From contig CACHQB010000002.1 of assembly GCA_902581925.1 (NCBI GenBank), positions 62,001 to 126,000 of the forward strand: a stretch of 64,000 nucleotides of DNA, read 5' to 3'. This DNA comes from an uncultured Pelagibacteraceae bacterium. GTDB taxonomy: Bacteria; Pseudomonadota; Alphaproteobacteria; Pelagibacterales; Pelagibacteraceae. The notes beneath the pieces were generated by a model. That model did no database searches, had not been told where the DNA came from, and worked only from the letters and a program-made list of their open reading frames with translations. Positions 29,568 through 38,057 of the stretch are shown in pieces (within the stretch, counting starts at the first letter, position 1; each line of letters begins with the position of its first letter). The position numbers were made by a program, and so were the translations under genes.

Positions 29568-30557
29568 TTATTTTATTATTTTATCAATTTTATCAGCGTA
29601 ATAACTTACTATAGCATTGGCACCAGCTCTCTTAAAAGCAACCAAGCTTTCAAATATAGCATCTTTATTAATTAATTTTTTCGTTATAGCTGTTTCAATT
29701 AAGCTATATTCTCCTGATACTTGATAAGCAAATACAGGTAATTTAAATTTTTCTTTTATTGATTTTATTATGTCTAAGTAGGGCATACCTGGTTTAACCA
29801 TTACCATGTCAGCACCTTCTCTAATATCTAACGCAACTTCTCTTAATGCTTCATCAGAATTTCTATAATCCATTTGGTAGGTCTTTTTATCTCCTTTTAA
29901 CGAACCTTTAGAACCTACTGCATCTCTAAAAGGTCCATAAAAGCTTGAAGCATATTTTGCAGCATACGATAATATTTGAACGTTTTGGAATTTATATTTA
30001 TCTAAAGCTTTTCTTATTTTTCCTATTCTGCCATCCATCATATCTGATGGTGCAAGAACATCACAACCCATCTCAGCTTGTAGTAATGACTGATTTATTA
30101 AAACCTCAATTGTTTCGTCATTTAGTATAGTATTAGATTTGATTAAACCATCGTGACCATGTGATGTGTAAGGATCTAAAGCAACATCGCACATTATACC
30201 TATTTGGTTTTTATATCTTTTTTTGATCTCTTGTATCGCTTTACAAACTAAATTATTTTCATTAATTGACTCCGTTCCCAACTCATCTTTTTTTGAATTT
30301 TGAGTTTTTGGGAAAAGAGCTATCATTGGTATTCCTAATTTTATTGCTTTATCCACAATTTGGCTCAAGCGATTTATTGTATACCTGTAAACGCCTGGCA
30401 TTGATGAAATCTTTTGCCGTTTATTTGACCCTTCAATTAAAAAAATAGGTAGTATAAAGTCATTTGGACTCAAGGTATTTTCTTGAATCAATCTTCTTGA
30501 CCAAGATTCTCTTCTACTTCTTCTGAGTCTAAGACTAGGATATGTACCAATAATCAT
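29568..30557 (-). CDS. hemB: Porphobilinogen synthase (delta-aminolevulinate dehydratase), Mg-type
   Basis: A 329-residue heme-pathway enzyme joining two aminolevulinate molecules. The N-terminal RLRRSRRESWSRRLIQE and the Schiff-base lysine region MVMVKPGMPYLD are present. The active-site metal segment reads DVALDPYTSHGHDG (residues 124-137). The three zinc cysteines of Zn-dependent enzymes are replaced by Asp/Ala, so it belongs to the Mg-using, Zn-independent group. Its start is divergent from the oxygenase gene. Confidence 0.96.
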   Translation of the reverse strand: MIIGTYPSLRLRRSRRESWSRRLIQENTLSPNDFILPIFLIEGSNKRQKISSMPGVYRYTINRLSQIVDKAIKLGIPMIALFPKTQNSKKDELGTESINENNLVCKAIQEIKKRYKNQIGIMCDVALDPYTSHGHDGLIKSNTILNDETIEVLINQSLLQAEMGCDVLAPSDMMDGRIGKIRKALDKYKFQNVQILSYAAKYASSFYGPFRDAVGSKGSLKGDKKTYQMDYRNSDEALREVALDIREGADMVMVKPGMPYLDIIKSIKEKFKLPVFAYQVSGEYSLIETAITKKLINKDAIFESLVAFKRAGANAIVSYYADKIDKIIK

Positions 30558-30576
30558 GTTTTAATTTACTTTTAAA

Positions 30577-30605
30577 TTGCGACAAATGTAATATACACAT
30601 ATACA
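30577..30605 (+). promoter_or_regulatory. Sigma70-type promoter of the 2OG-Fe(II) oxygenase gene
   Basis: TTGCGA (-35) and TATACA (-10) are separated by 17 bp, a good match to the housekeeping consensus. The expected start would leave a leader of about 18-20 nt before the ATG, and an AGGG sequence lies in this region. It probably drives the oxygenase gene and perhaps the rpiB-to-thiL genes downstream. Confidence 0.5.
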
Positions 30606-30630
30606 AAAAAAAGGGTAGAAAGCAATCAAG

Positions 30631-31269
30631 ATGGCGACAGAAAATTCAAAAGTAATAGACTTAAATGTCAAAAAGGAAGATAGAATTTTAGACTTTAGCG
30701 ATTTCCAGAAACAAGAAATTAAGTTTGATATTGAAAAGTTACAAGAAGCATATCATCAAATAGTTAAGATTAAAAAATTTGAAGATGCAGGTATTACACA
30801 CTTTGGTGCTATATCTTTAACACAGGTGCCTGGTGATCCAGATTCTATTAAAGGTAATAAAGCTCGTGGAGTATACTGGACTAAACCTGATAAATCAGGG
30901 AAAGAAGTTTCTAGAGACGAAATAATTGATGAATCATCTTACTCAGAATTTATTAAAGATTATGAAAACACATATTTTAAAGAGGTTTATGATGTCCTTT
31001 CAAAAAAATATAAACTTGGAAGAGTTAGAATTCTTTTAAAAGAGCCAAGATCAACTTTGAGTTGGCATAGAGATCCTGAACCAAGATTGCATATACCAAT
31101 CATAACAAACCCTGGTTGTATAATGGTAATTGATAATGTTGCGAAACATATGCCTGCCGATGGTTCAGTTTGGGTTACAAACAATACTAAGTATCACAAT
31201 GCATTTAATGGTGGAGAAGAGAATAGAATACATTTAGTTGCTTGTGTTTTAGATTACAAATTTAATTAA
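30631..31269 (+). CDS. Aspartyl/asparaginyl beta-hydroxylase-like 2OG-Fe(II) oxygenase
   Basis: A 212-residue cytoplasmic protein whose second half matches the double-stranded beta-helix oxygenases. The iron ligands are H146 and D148 in SWHRDPEPRLHIPI and H189 in KYHNAFNGG; R199 in NRIHLV would bind 2-oxoglutarate. The substrate is unknown: family members hydroxylate proteins, peptides or small molecules. It has its own promoter and is followed after 1 bp by rpiB, which has a TTG start. Confidence 0.82.
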   Translation: MATENSKVIDLNVKKEDRILDFSDFQKQEIKFDIEKLQEAYHQIVKIKKFEDAGITHFGAISLTQVPGDPDSIKGNKARGVYWTKPDKSGKEVSRDEIIDESSYSEFIKDYENTYFKEVYDVLSKKYKLGRVRILLKEPRSTLSWHRDPEPRLHIPIITNPGCIMVIDNVAKHMPADGSVWVTNNTKYHNAFNGGEENRIHLVACVLDYKFN

Positions 31270-31270
31270 T

Positions 31271-31696
31271 TTGAGAAAAATATTTATTTCATCAGATCAC
31301 GCTGGATTTAAATTAAAAGAAACAATCAAAGTTTTTTTTAGAAATAAAAAAGTAAAAATTGAGGATCTTGGTCCTAAAGATGATAGCAGCGTTGATTATC
31401 CTGACTATGCTCATAAAGTTGCAAAAAAAGTTAAACTTAATAAGAGTAATGTTGGCATTTTAGTATGTGGATCTGGGACAGGTATGAATATTGCGGCAAA
31501 TAAGCATAAAAATATTCGAGCTGCACAATGTTTTAATCTAAAATCAACGAAATTATCCAGATTGCATAACGATGCAAACATCATTACATTAGGGTCAAGG
31601 TTGATAACAAAAAAAAATGCCTTGAAATTTGTAAGTGTTTTTTTAAGTACAAAATTTGATGGTGGTAGACATTTAAAAAGAATTAAAAAAATATAA
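31271..31696 (+). CDS. rpiB: Ribose-5-phosphate isomerase B
   Basis: A 141-residue enzyme interconverting ribulose- and ribose-5-phosphate. It has [11 protein letters not shown] at the N-terminus, the active-site cysteine in [17 protein letters not shown] and a LGSRLI segment. The start is TTG one base after the preceding stop; no ATG fits the family N-terminus ([12 protein letters not shown]). The rpiB-glyA-nrdR order is typical of alphaproteobacteria. Confidence 0.94.
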   Translation: MRKIFISSDHAGFKLKETIKVFFRNKKVKIEDLGPKDDSSVDYPDYAHKVAKKVKLNKSNVGILVCGSGTGMNIAANKHKNIRAAQCFNLKSTKLSRLHNDANIITLGSRLITKKNALKFVSVFLSTKFDGGRHLKRIKKI

Positions 31697-31698
31697 TT

Positions 31699-33006
31699 AT
31701 GTCGAGTGAAAAGAATTATTTAAACGATAGTTACAAAAGCTTCTTTGAGGATAGTTTATCTGTAAAAGATCCAGAACTTTATAAAGCTATTAAAGATGAA
31801 TTAATTAGACAACAACAGCATATAGAGTTAATCGCGTCTGAAAATATAGTCTCACAAGCAGTATTAGAGGCACAAGGATCAGTATTAACTAATAAATATG
31901 CCGAAGGTTATCCTGGCAAAAGATATTATAATGGTTGCGAGCACGTTGATGTAGCAGAAAACCTTGCTATTGAAAGATTAAAAAAATTATTTAATTGTAA
32001 ATTTGCAAATGCACAACCACATTCAGGAGCTCAAGCTAATGGAGCAGTATTTTTAGCATTGTTAAGCCCAGGTGATACATTTATGGGTATGAGTTTAAAT
32101 TCAGGTGGTCATATTACTCATGGATTAAAAATCTCAATGTCGGGCAAGTGGTTTAACGCAGTTGGCTATGATGTAGACAAAGAATCTGAATTGATCGATT
32201 ATGATAATGTTGAAAGACTTGCATTAGAACATAAGCCCAAACTAATTATTGCAGGTGGAAGTGCTTATTCTAGAGTAATTGACTTTAAAAGATTTAGAGA
32301 GATAGCGGACAAAGTTGGAGCTTACTTAATGGTTGACATGGCTCACTTCTCAGGATTGGTTGCCGGTAAGGGTTATCCAAATCCTTGTGATTATGCACAT
32401 GTAGTTACTTCAACAACACATAAAGTATTTAGAAGTGCTAGAGGTGGAATTATTTTAACTAATCATGAAGATCTCGCAAAAAAATTTAATACGGCAGTTT
32501 TTCCTGGTTATCAGGGCGGACCTTTAATGCATATTATTGCAGCAAAGGCAGCTGGATTTCTTGAGGCATTACAACCTGAGTTTCAAGATTATATCAAATC
32601 AGTTTTAGCAAACGCTAAGATGTTGGCAGAAACTTTGAAAAATAATGGATTTAAAATTTATTCGGATGGAACTGATACTCACTTAATGCTTGTAGATTTG
32701 AGACCTTATAATGTTAAAGGAAATCTTGCAGCAGAAAGTTTATCTAGAGCAAATATTACATGTAATAAAAATGGTATTCCTTTTGATACCGAAAAACCTA
32801 TGATTACGTCAGGAATTAGATTAGGAACACAGGCAGCTACAACACGTGGATTTGGTTTAAGTGAGTTTAAGACTGTAGGTGAATTAATAACAAAAACTCT
32901 AAAAGGATTATCAGAAAATCCAACAGATAATAGTAAAATAGAAAATGAAGTAAAAAATGAAGTTATTTCTTTAACTTCATCATTTCCGATATATAAGAAC
33001 TTATAA
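31699..33006 (+). CDS. glyA: Serine hydroxymethyltransferase
   Basis: A 435-residue PLP enzyme interconverting serine and glycine with tetrahydrofolate. It shows [38 protein letters not shown] and the PLP lysine in [13 protein letters not shown]. It complements sarcosine oxidase in the glycine and one-carbon economy. The gene starts 2 bp after rpiB and nrdR follows 3 bp later. Confidence 0.97.
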   Translation: MSSEKNYLNDSYKSFFEDSLSVKDPELYKAIKDELIRQQQHIELIASENIVSQAVLEAQGSVLTNKYAEGYPGKRYYNGCEHVDVAENLAIERLKKLFNCKFANAQPHSGAQANGAVFLALLSPGDTFMGMSLNSGGHITHGLKISMSGKWFNAVGYDVDKESELIDYDNVERLALEHKPKLIIAGGSAYSRVIDFKRFREIADKVGAYLMVDMAHFSGLVAGKGYPNPCDYAHVVTSTTHKVFRSARGGIILTNHEDLAKKFNTAVFPGYQGGPLMHIIAAKAAGFLEALQPEFQDYIKSVLANAKMLAETLKNNGFKIYSDGTDTHLMLVDLRPYNVKGNLAAESLSRANITCNKNGIPFDTEKPMITSGIRLGTQAATTRGFGLSEFKTVGELITKTLKGLSENPTDNSKIENEVKNEVISLTSSFPIYKNL

Positions 33007-33009
33007 TAG

Positions 33010-33468
33010 ATGATTTGTTCAATATGTAAAAAAGGGGAGACCTCTGTTGTCGACTCTAGACCGACGGAAGATGGTACGGCAATTAGAAGAAGAAGACTAT
33101 GCGTCTGTGGAGCTCGTTTTACTACTTTTGAACGAATTCAAATTCGTGAATTAATGGTAGTTAAGAAAAATGGAAGAAAGTCAATTTTTGACCGTGATAA
33201 ACTATCTAAATCAATTTATATCGCACTTAAGAAAAGACCAATTGATACGGAAACAATTGAAAAATTTATTAGTAATATTTCTAGATCTTTAGAGGAACTT
33301 GGTCAAAGTGAAGTATCAACTAATACAATCGGTACAATGGTTATGGATGGTTTAAAGGATTTAGATCCAGTTGGCTACGTACGTTTTGCGTCAGTTTATA
33401 GAAATTTTAGAGAAGAAAAAGATTTCGTACAATTCGTGGACAAACTTAATGTCTACAAAAAAACATAA
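33010..33468 (+). CDS. nrdR: Transcriptional repressor NrdR
   Basis: A 152-residue ATP-cone regulator of ribonucleotide reductase genes. The zinc ribbon has C3-x2-C6 and then C31-x-C33 (RRRRLCVCGARFTTFER). Most NrdR proteins have CxxC in the second knuckle, so one residue appears to be missing. The ATP-cone (VVKKNGRKSIFDRDKL) and the C-terminal helical region (GYVRFASVYRNF) are intact. ribD starts inside its 3' end. Confidence 0.95.
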   Translation: MICSICKKGETSVVDSRPTEDGTAIRRRRLCVCGARFTTFERIQIRELMVVKKNGRKSIFDRDKLSKSIYIALKKRPIDTETIEKFISNISRSLEELGQSEVSTNTIGTMVMDGLKDLDPVGYVRFASVYRNFREEKDFVQFVDKLNVYKKT

Positions 33469-34552
33469 ATTTACATTCAAAGATAAATTTTACATGAAGA
33501 TAGCCTTGGATCTGGCTAGATCTCGTCATGGCCTCACAGGATCAAACCCTTCTGTTGGGTGTGTAATTGTTAAAAATGACAAAATAATTTCTATAGGTCA
33601 AACCTCATTTAATGGAAGACCACACGCAGAACTTAATGCAATTAAAAATAGTTTTGAAGAATTAGAAGGCTCAAAAATGTATGTTACTTTAGAACCATGC
33701 TGTCACCATGGTTTAACACCTCCATGTACTGATGCGATAATAAAATCAAAAATTTCAGAAGTTATATATGCTGTTACCGACATAGACAAAAGAGTAAGAA
33801 ATAAAAGTTTTAAAATTTTAAAGTCAAAAAAAATAATTGTAAAAAAAGGTTTATTAAAAAACAAAATTGAAAGTTTTTATTTACCTTATTTTTTTAATAG
33901 AAAGAAAAAATTACCTTTCGTTACTGGCAAAATTGCTATTTCAAAAAATAATATTATTTACAGCAAGATCCAAAAAAAAATTACAAATTCTTATTCTGAT
34001 CAGTTTACTCATCTATTGAGATATAAAAATGATAGTTTGATGATTACATATAAAACACTAAATAAAGACAATCCAAAATTAAATTGTCGTTTAAAAGGTT
34101 TAGAAAAATTTTCTCCAAAAAGAATTGTTTTAGATAACAAGCTAAATTCAAAAATAAACAGTTATATAATTAAATCCTCTAGTAACAAAAATACTTTAAT
34201 TTTTTATAATAAAGCTGATAAATCAAAAATTTCTAAATTTAAAAGAAAAAGTATTATTCTTATTAAATCCAAAGTTGATAGAGATAACAGATTTGATATT
34301 AGAGAAATTTTAAAAAAACTATACAATTTTGGATGTAGGAATTTATTAATAGAGGGTGGCAATGATTTAACTAATTCCCTGATCAAAAATAAAATTTTCA
34401 ATAAATTTTATTTATTCCAAAGCCCTAAAAACCTTTCTAAAAACTCAGAATATTTAAAATTTAGTGGTCTGAACACATTAAATCAAAAGTATCAAAAAAA
34501 GATTAATTTAAATCTGAATTTGCGAAAAGACAGAATAACACTATATAGATAG
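33449..34552 (+). CDS. ribD: Bifunctional riboflavin deaminase/reductase RibD
   Basis: A 367-residue enzyme of riboflavin synthesis. The N-terminal zinc deaminase has GSNPSVGCVIV, the PHAELNAI zinc ligand and EPCCHHGLTPPC. The C-terminal reductase domain contains LMITYKTLNKDNPKLNCR and LLIEGGNDL. The ATG used here (MSTKKHKF) overlaps nrdR by 20 bp; the frame stays open upstream into nrdR without family support. It is the first of ribD-ribE-ribB-ribH. Confidence 0.94.
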   Translation: MSTKKHKFTFKDKFYMKIALDLARSRHGLTGSNPSVGCVIVKNDKIISIGQTSFNGRPHAELNAIKNSFEELEGSKMYVTLEPCCHHGLTPPCTDAIIKSKISEVIYAVTDIDKRVRNKSFKILKSKKIIVKKGLLKNKIESFYLPYFFNRKKKLPFVTGKIAISKNNIIYSKIQKKITNSYSDQFTHLLRYKNDSLMITYKTLNKDNPKLNCRLKGLEKFSPKRIVLDNKLNSKINSYIIKSSSNKNTLIFYNKADKSKISKFKRKSIILIKSKVDRDNRFDIREILKKLYNFGCRNLLIEGGNDLTNSLIKNKIFNKFYLFQSPKNLSKNSEYLKFSGLNTLNQKYQKKINLNLNLRKDRITLYR

Positions 34553-34557
34553 AAATT

Positions 34558-35151
34558 ATGTTTAATGGAATAATTTATAATCAAGGTATTATTACTAAAA
34601 TTATTAAAAGACCCAAGGGTCTTAATATTTTTGTAAAAAGTAATCTTAAAGTCTCCAAAAAAGATATGGGCTTGTCAGTTGCATGTGATGGTGTCTGCTT
34701 AACTTTAATCTCATATAAATCAAAAATTATGGAATTTTACCTATCTAAAGAAACAATAATTCGTTCAAAATTTAAATTTTTAAAAATAAGAGATAAAATA
34801 AATTTAGAATTACCTTTAAAATATGGGACAAAAATTTCAGGACATATTTGTCAAGGTCATGTTGATACTGTCGGTAAAGTATTAAGTATTAAAAAAATAG
34901 ATAAATCATTTCTTTTTGACTTTGATTTACCTAAAATCGAAAGAAAACACTTAATAGAAAAAGCATCAATTTGTGTAAATGGGATTTCTCTCACAATTTC
35001 AAAAGTGACTAAAAAAGGTTTTCAGATATGGATAATCCCTCATACCTACAAAGAAACGAATTTATCAACTTTAAAAAAATCTAGTTTAGTTAACATAGAG
35101 ATAGATATCTTGTCTAAATACGTTAGGAATTATTTTCATGGGAAAAAATAA
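34558..35151 (+). CDS. ribE: Riboflavin synthase alpha chain
   Basis: A 197-residue enzyme that dismutates two lumazines to riboflavin. It contains two lumazine-binding repeats: MFNGIIYNQGIITK with VACDGVCLTL, and GHICQGHVDTVGKV with ICVNGISLTIS. It begins 5 bp after ribD and overlaps the next gene by 14 bp. Confidence 0.95.
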   Translation: MFNGIIYNQGIITKIIKRPKGLNIFVKSNLKVSKKDMGLSVACDGVCLTLISYKSKIMEFYLSKETIIRSKFKFLKIRDKINLELPLKYGTKISGHICQGHVDTVGKVLSIKKIDKSFLFDFDLPKIERKHLIEKASICVNGISLTISKVTKKGFQIWIIPHTYKETNLSTLKKSSLVNIEIDILSKYVRNYFHGKK

Positions 35152-36238
35152 TTTTGCATCAATCGAGTCAATTATAAGTGTAGCCAAAAAAGGAGGTATG
35201 TTTATTTTAGTTGATGATGAAAAAAGAGAAAATGAGGGAGATTTAGTTATTTCTACATCAGACTCGAATGCAAAGAATATTAACTTCATGGCGAAATACG
35301 GAAGAGGTTTAATTTGTTTAGCACTCGATACTCTTCAAGCAAAAAGATTAAATCTATCTTTAATGTCTCCAGTAAATCAATCAAGAAACAAAACAGCCTT
35401 CACGATTTCTATTGAAGCTAAAAAAGGAATAACTACCGGTATATCTGCTAAAGATAGAGCTAGAACAATTAAAATTGCTTCTAAAAAAAATGCAAATAAA
35501 AATGAAATTGTTTCGCCTGGTCACGTGTTTCCAATAATAGCCAAAGATGGTGGAGTCTTGGTTAGAGCAGGGCATACTGAAGCTTCTGTAGACATATCTA
35601 AATTGGCCAAAAAGAATAACTCTGCCGTAATTTGTGAAATCATGAATGAGGATGGAACAATGGCTAAAGGTAAGGATTTAATCAACTTTGCAAAAAAACA
35701 TAAATTAAAAATTGGAAAAATAGAAGATCTAATTGCATATAGACTAAAAAAAGAAAAACTTATTAAACTTAAAAAGCAAAGCAAGATTGATGTAAAAAAT
35801 CAAAAATATAATATTAGAATTTATGAGAATCTTTTAGATGGTTCAGAACATTTTGCATTAATAAAAGGTAAAATAAAAAAAGGTACCACTCCAAGAGTAA
35901 GAGTAATTTCCTCTAATGTGGTTCAAAACTATCTAATAAATCAATCGTTACCAAATTCATTTAATAAGACCCTAAATTATTTCAGAAAATATCAAAATTG
36001 TGTTTTAGTATTTATTAAAGACTCAAATTTAAAATCAGTAACTCAGACCTTAAAAGATTATAAAAACAAAGATTTTTATAAAAAAGGTAATGATAAATTA
36101 ATAAGAAATTATGGTATTGGAGCTCAAATTATTAAGGACTTAAAAATTAAAAACATGATATTAATCACCAAATCACCAAAAAAAGTTATTGGTCTTGATG
36201 GTTATGGTATAAAAATTACAAAACAGGAATTAATTTGA
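35138..36238 (+). CDS. ribB: 3,4-dihydroxy-2-butanone 4-phosphate synthase with a degenerate GTP cyclohydrolase II domain (RibBX-type)
   Basis: A 366-residue fusion. Residues about 10-205 are a normal DHBP synthase with DDEKRENEGDLV, a GITTGISAKDRA segment and PGHVFPIIAKDGGVLVRAGHTEASVD. Residues about 225-366 align with GTP cyclohydrolase II at both ends (EHFALIKG and NYGIGAQIIKDL). The region that should hold the zinc cysteines and catalytic residues has only one Cys and none of the CLTGD or RCDCG motifs. Such RibBX proteins are described in other bacteria as lacking cyclohydrolase activity. A separate GTP cyclohydrolase II is therefore expected elsewhere. Confidence 0.93.
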   Translation: MGKNNFASIESIISVAKKGGMFILVDDEKRENEGDLVISTSDSNAKNINFMAKYGRGLICLALDTLQAKRLNLSLMSPVNQSRNKTAFTISIEAKKGITTGISAKDRARTIKIASKKNANKNEIVSPGHVFPIIAKDGGVLVRAGHTEASVDISKLAKKNNSAVICEIMNEDGTMAKGKDLINFAKKHKLKIGKIEDLIAYRLKKEKLIKLKKQSKIDVKNQKYNIRIYENLLDGSEHFALIKGKIKKGTTPRVRVISSNVVQNYLINQSLPNSFNKTLNYFRKYQNCVLVFIKDSNLKSVTQTLKDYKNKDFYKKGNDKLIRNYGIGAQIIKDLKIKNMILITKSPKKVIGLDGYGIKITKQELI

Positions 36239-36627
36239 TGAAAAAAAAATATCTAATTGTTGTAGCAGATTATTATAAAGATATCTCTGAAGGCTTAATA
36301 AAAAGTGCGATAAAAATAATTCCAAAAAAAAATATAATAAAAATTATTAAAGTGCCCGGTGCTTTTGAAATCCCAGTTACAATTTCAAAAAATTTAAAAA
36401 AATTTGATGGTTTTTTAGCATTAGGATGTGTAATTAAGGGTCAAACACCACATTTCGATTTTATTTCTCAAGCATCAACGGATGCCATAATGAAATTGTC
36501 TATAGATAGTAAAAAACCTATTGGAAATGGAATAATTACTTGTCTTAATATGTCTCAAGCAAGAGCTAGAAGAAAAAAGGGTGCTGAAGCTGCAGAAGCT
36601 GTGATTTCAGTTTTGTCTCAAAAATGA
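36238..36627 (+). CDS. ribH: 6,7-dimethyl-8-ribityllumazine synthase
   Basis: A 129-residue enzyme condensing the RibB product with the pyrimidine intermediate to give lumazine. Motifs are VPGAFEIPVTI near residue 40, GCVIKGQTPHFDFIS with the catalytic histidine region, and the C-terminal RARRKKGAEAAEAVI. The ATG shares one base with the ribB stop; a TTG one codon earlier is less likely. nusB follows with an ATGA overlap. Confidence 0.95.
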   Translation: MKKKYLIVVADYYKDISEGLIKSAIKIIPKKNIIKIIKVPGAFEIPVTISKNLKKFDGFLALGCVIKGQTPHFDFISQASTDAIMKLSIDSKKPIGNGIITCLNMSQARARRKKGAEAAEAVISVLSQK

Positions 36628-37028
36628 GAACTCACTATAATCCAAAAAATAACCCTAGAGTTATAATTATACAGAAATTATATGGGAAATTTTATAATGA
36701 AGATGATGATTTAGATTTTCCAAAACATCGGTTTAAAAAATTTATTAAGGATATTGTATTAGGAACAATAGAAAGAAACGATCTTATTTTAGACGAATTA
36801 AATAATAAATTAGGCGATGAATTTGTATTTGAAAAATTAGATAAAGTTTTTCAAACGATTTTAAAAGCAGCTACTTATGAATTTTTGTATAAACCAAAAT
36901 TATCTATTAATATAATTATTAAAGAATATTTAAATTCATCTAATTTTTTTCTTGAAGATTCACAAACAAAGTATCTTAATGCTTTATTAGATAATGTTGG
37001 AAAAAAATTAAGATCTAACAATGCATGA
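36624..37028 (+). CDS. nusB: Transcription antitermination protein NusB
   Basis: A 134-residue helical RNA-binding protein that works with NusE in rRNA antitermination. It is recognised from the pattern of helices, the YEFLYKPKLSINIIIKEYL segment with the conserved KLSINIIIKEY, and the C-terminal YLNALLDNVGKKL. The ribH-nusB-thiL order supports it. The N-terminal basic stretch common to NusB is short. It overlaps thiL by 8 bp. Confidence 0.88.
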   Translation: MRTHYNPKNNPRVIIIQKLYGKFYNEDDDLDFPKHRFKKFIKDIVLGTIERNDLILDELNNKLGDEFVFEKLDKVFQTILKAATYEFLYKPKLSINIIIKEYLNSSNFFLEDSQTKYLNALLDNVGKKLRSNNA

Positions 37029-37980
37029 ATTTGATCTAATAAATAATTATTTTTTTAAAATAGCTAAAAAAAATAAATCTGCTCTTAATCTAAATGATGA
37101 CGTTTTTTTTGATAAAAAAAGAGGTGTTGTTATATCCGTTGATACATATAATATTGGTACGCATTTTTATGATTTTAAATCTCCGGATTTAGTAATTAAA
37201 AAAGTATTAAGGTCATCAATTTCTGATTTAATTTGTAAAGGTGTAATACCAAAGTTTTATTTTATTTCTGGTTCGGGTAATAAAAAAACATTTACAAAAA
37301 ATAATTTATATAAAATCTCAAAATCACTCAAATCAGAACAAAATAAATTTAAAATAGATTTATGCGGTGGAGACACAACTTTTTCAAACAAACTAAGTTT
37401 TACAATTACTTCATTAGGATATTCGAATAAAATAATTTATCGTAATAAAGCTAAATTAAATGATGACGTTTATGTTACTGGAAATTTAGGAGATAGTTTT
37501 TTAGGATTTAAAGCATTAACTAATAAATCTAAATTTAAAAATAAAGATAAATTATTCTTTGTAGATAAATATTACAAACCGGAGTTACCTATAAACTTAA
37601 CAAAGTATTTATTAAAATTTGCTAATACCTCTATAGATGTTTCAGATGGATTAATTGATGATTTGACAAAAATGATTAACAGGCAAAAATTATCATTTCA
37701 TCTATTTGAAAATAAAATACCTGTTTCGAATAATTTGAGTAATTTGATTAAAAAACAAAGATTAAATAAAATTGATCTAATTTCTAATGGAGATGATTAC
37801 CAGGTCTTATTTACTGCAGATATTAAGAAAGCTAGAATCATTAAAAATGCTTCTAAAACAACTGGAATTAAAATAACTAAAATTGGTAAAATTGTATATG
37901 GTAAAGACAGATCTCTCATAATCGATGAAAAAGGTAAGCAAATACAAGCTAAATCTAAAGGTTATATTCATCGGTTTTAG
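37021..37980 (+). CDS. thiL: Thiamine-monophosphate kinase
   Basis: A 319-residue enzyme phosphorylating thiamine monophosphate to thiamine pyrophosphate. It has the opening [19 protein letters not shown] with [42 protein letters not shown] and [12 protein letters not shown]. The family ATP/Mg aspartates are visible in these motifs. A 77-bp spacer with a likely promoter separates it from hppA. Confidence 0.93.
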   Translation: MHEFDLINNYFFKIAKKNKSALNLNDDVFFDKKRGVVISVDTYNIGTHFYDFKSPDLVIKKVLRSSISDLICKGVIPKFYFISGSGNKKTFTKNNLYKISKSLKSEQNKFKIDLCGGDTTFSNKLSFTITSLGYSNKIIYRNKAKLNDDVYVTGNLGDSFLGFKALTNKSKFKNKDKLFFVDKYYKPELPINLTKYLLKFANTSIDVSDGLIDDLTKMINRQKLSFHLFENKIPVSNNLSNLIKKQRLNKIDLISNGDDYQVLFTADIKKARIIKNASKTTGIKITKIGKIVYGKDRSLIIDEKGKQIQAKSKGYIHRF

Positions 37981-37990
37981 AAGTTAATCG

Positions 37991-38018
37991 TTGTCTTTTT
38001 TATCTTTTTTTGTATTGT
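37991..38018 (+). promoter_or_regulatory. Probable hppA promoter
   Basis: TTGTCT and TATTGT are separated by 16 bp in the thiL-hppA spacer. The expected start gives a leader of about 33 nt containing AAGG 7 nt before the ATG, so hppA seems to use a normal leader with a Shine-Dalgarno sequence, unlike several neighbours. Confidence 0.35.
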
Positions 38019-38057
38019 GCGGGCTTAAAATTTAACAACCAACAACTTAAGGTTAAT

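Noticed and set aside
34500..36650. FMN riboswitch for the riboflavin genes
   Set aside because: Gaps between ribD, ribE, ribB and ribH are 0-5 bp or overlaps, and the conserved FMN-element boxes are not present upstream of ribD or within the cluster.
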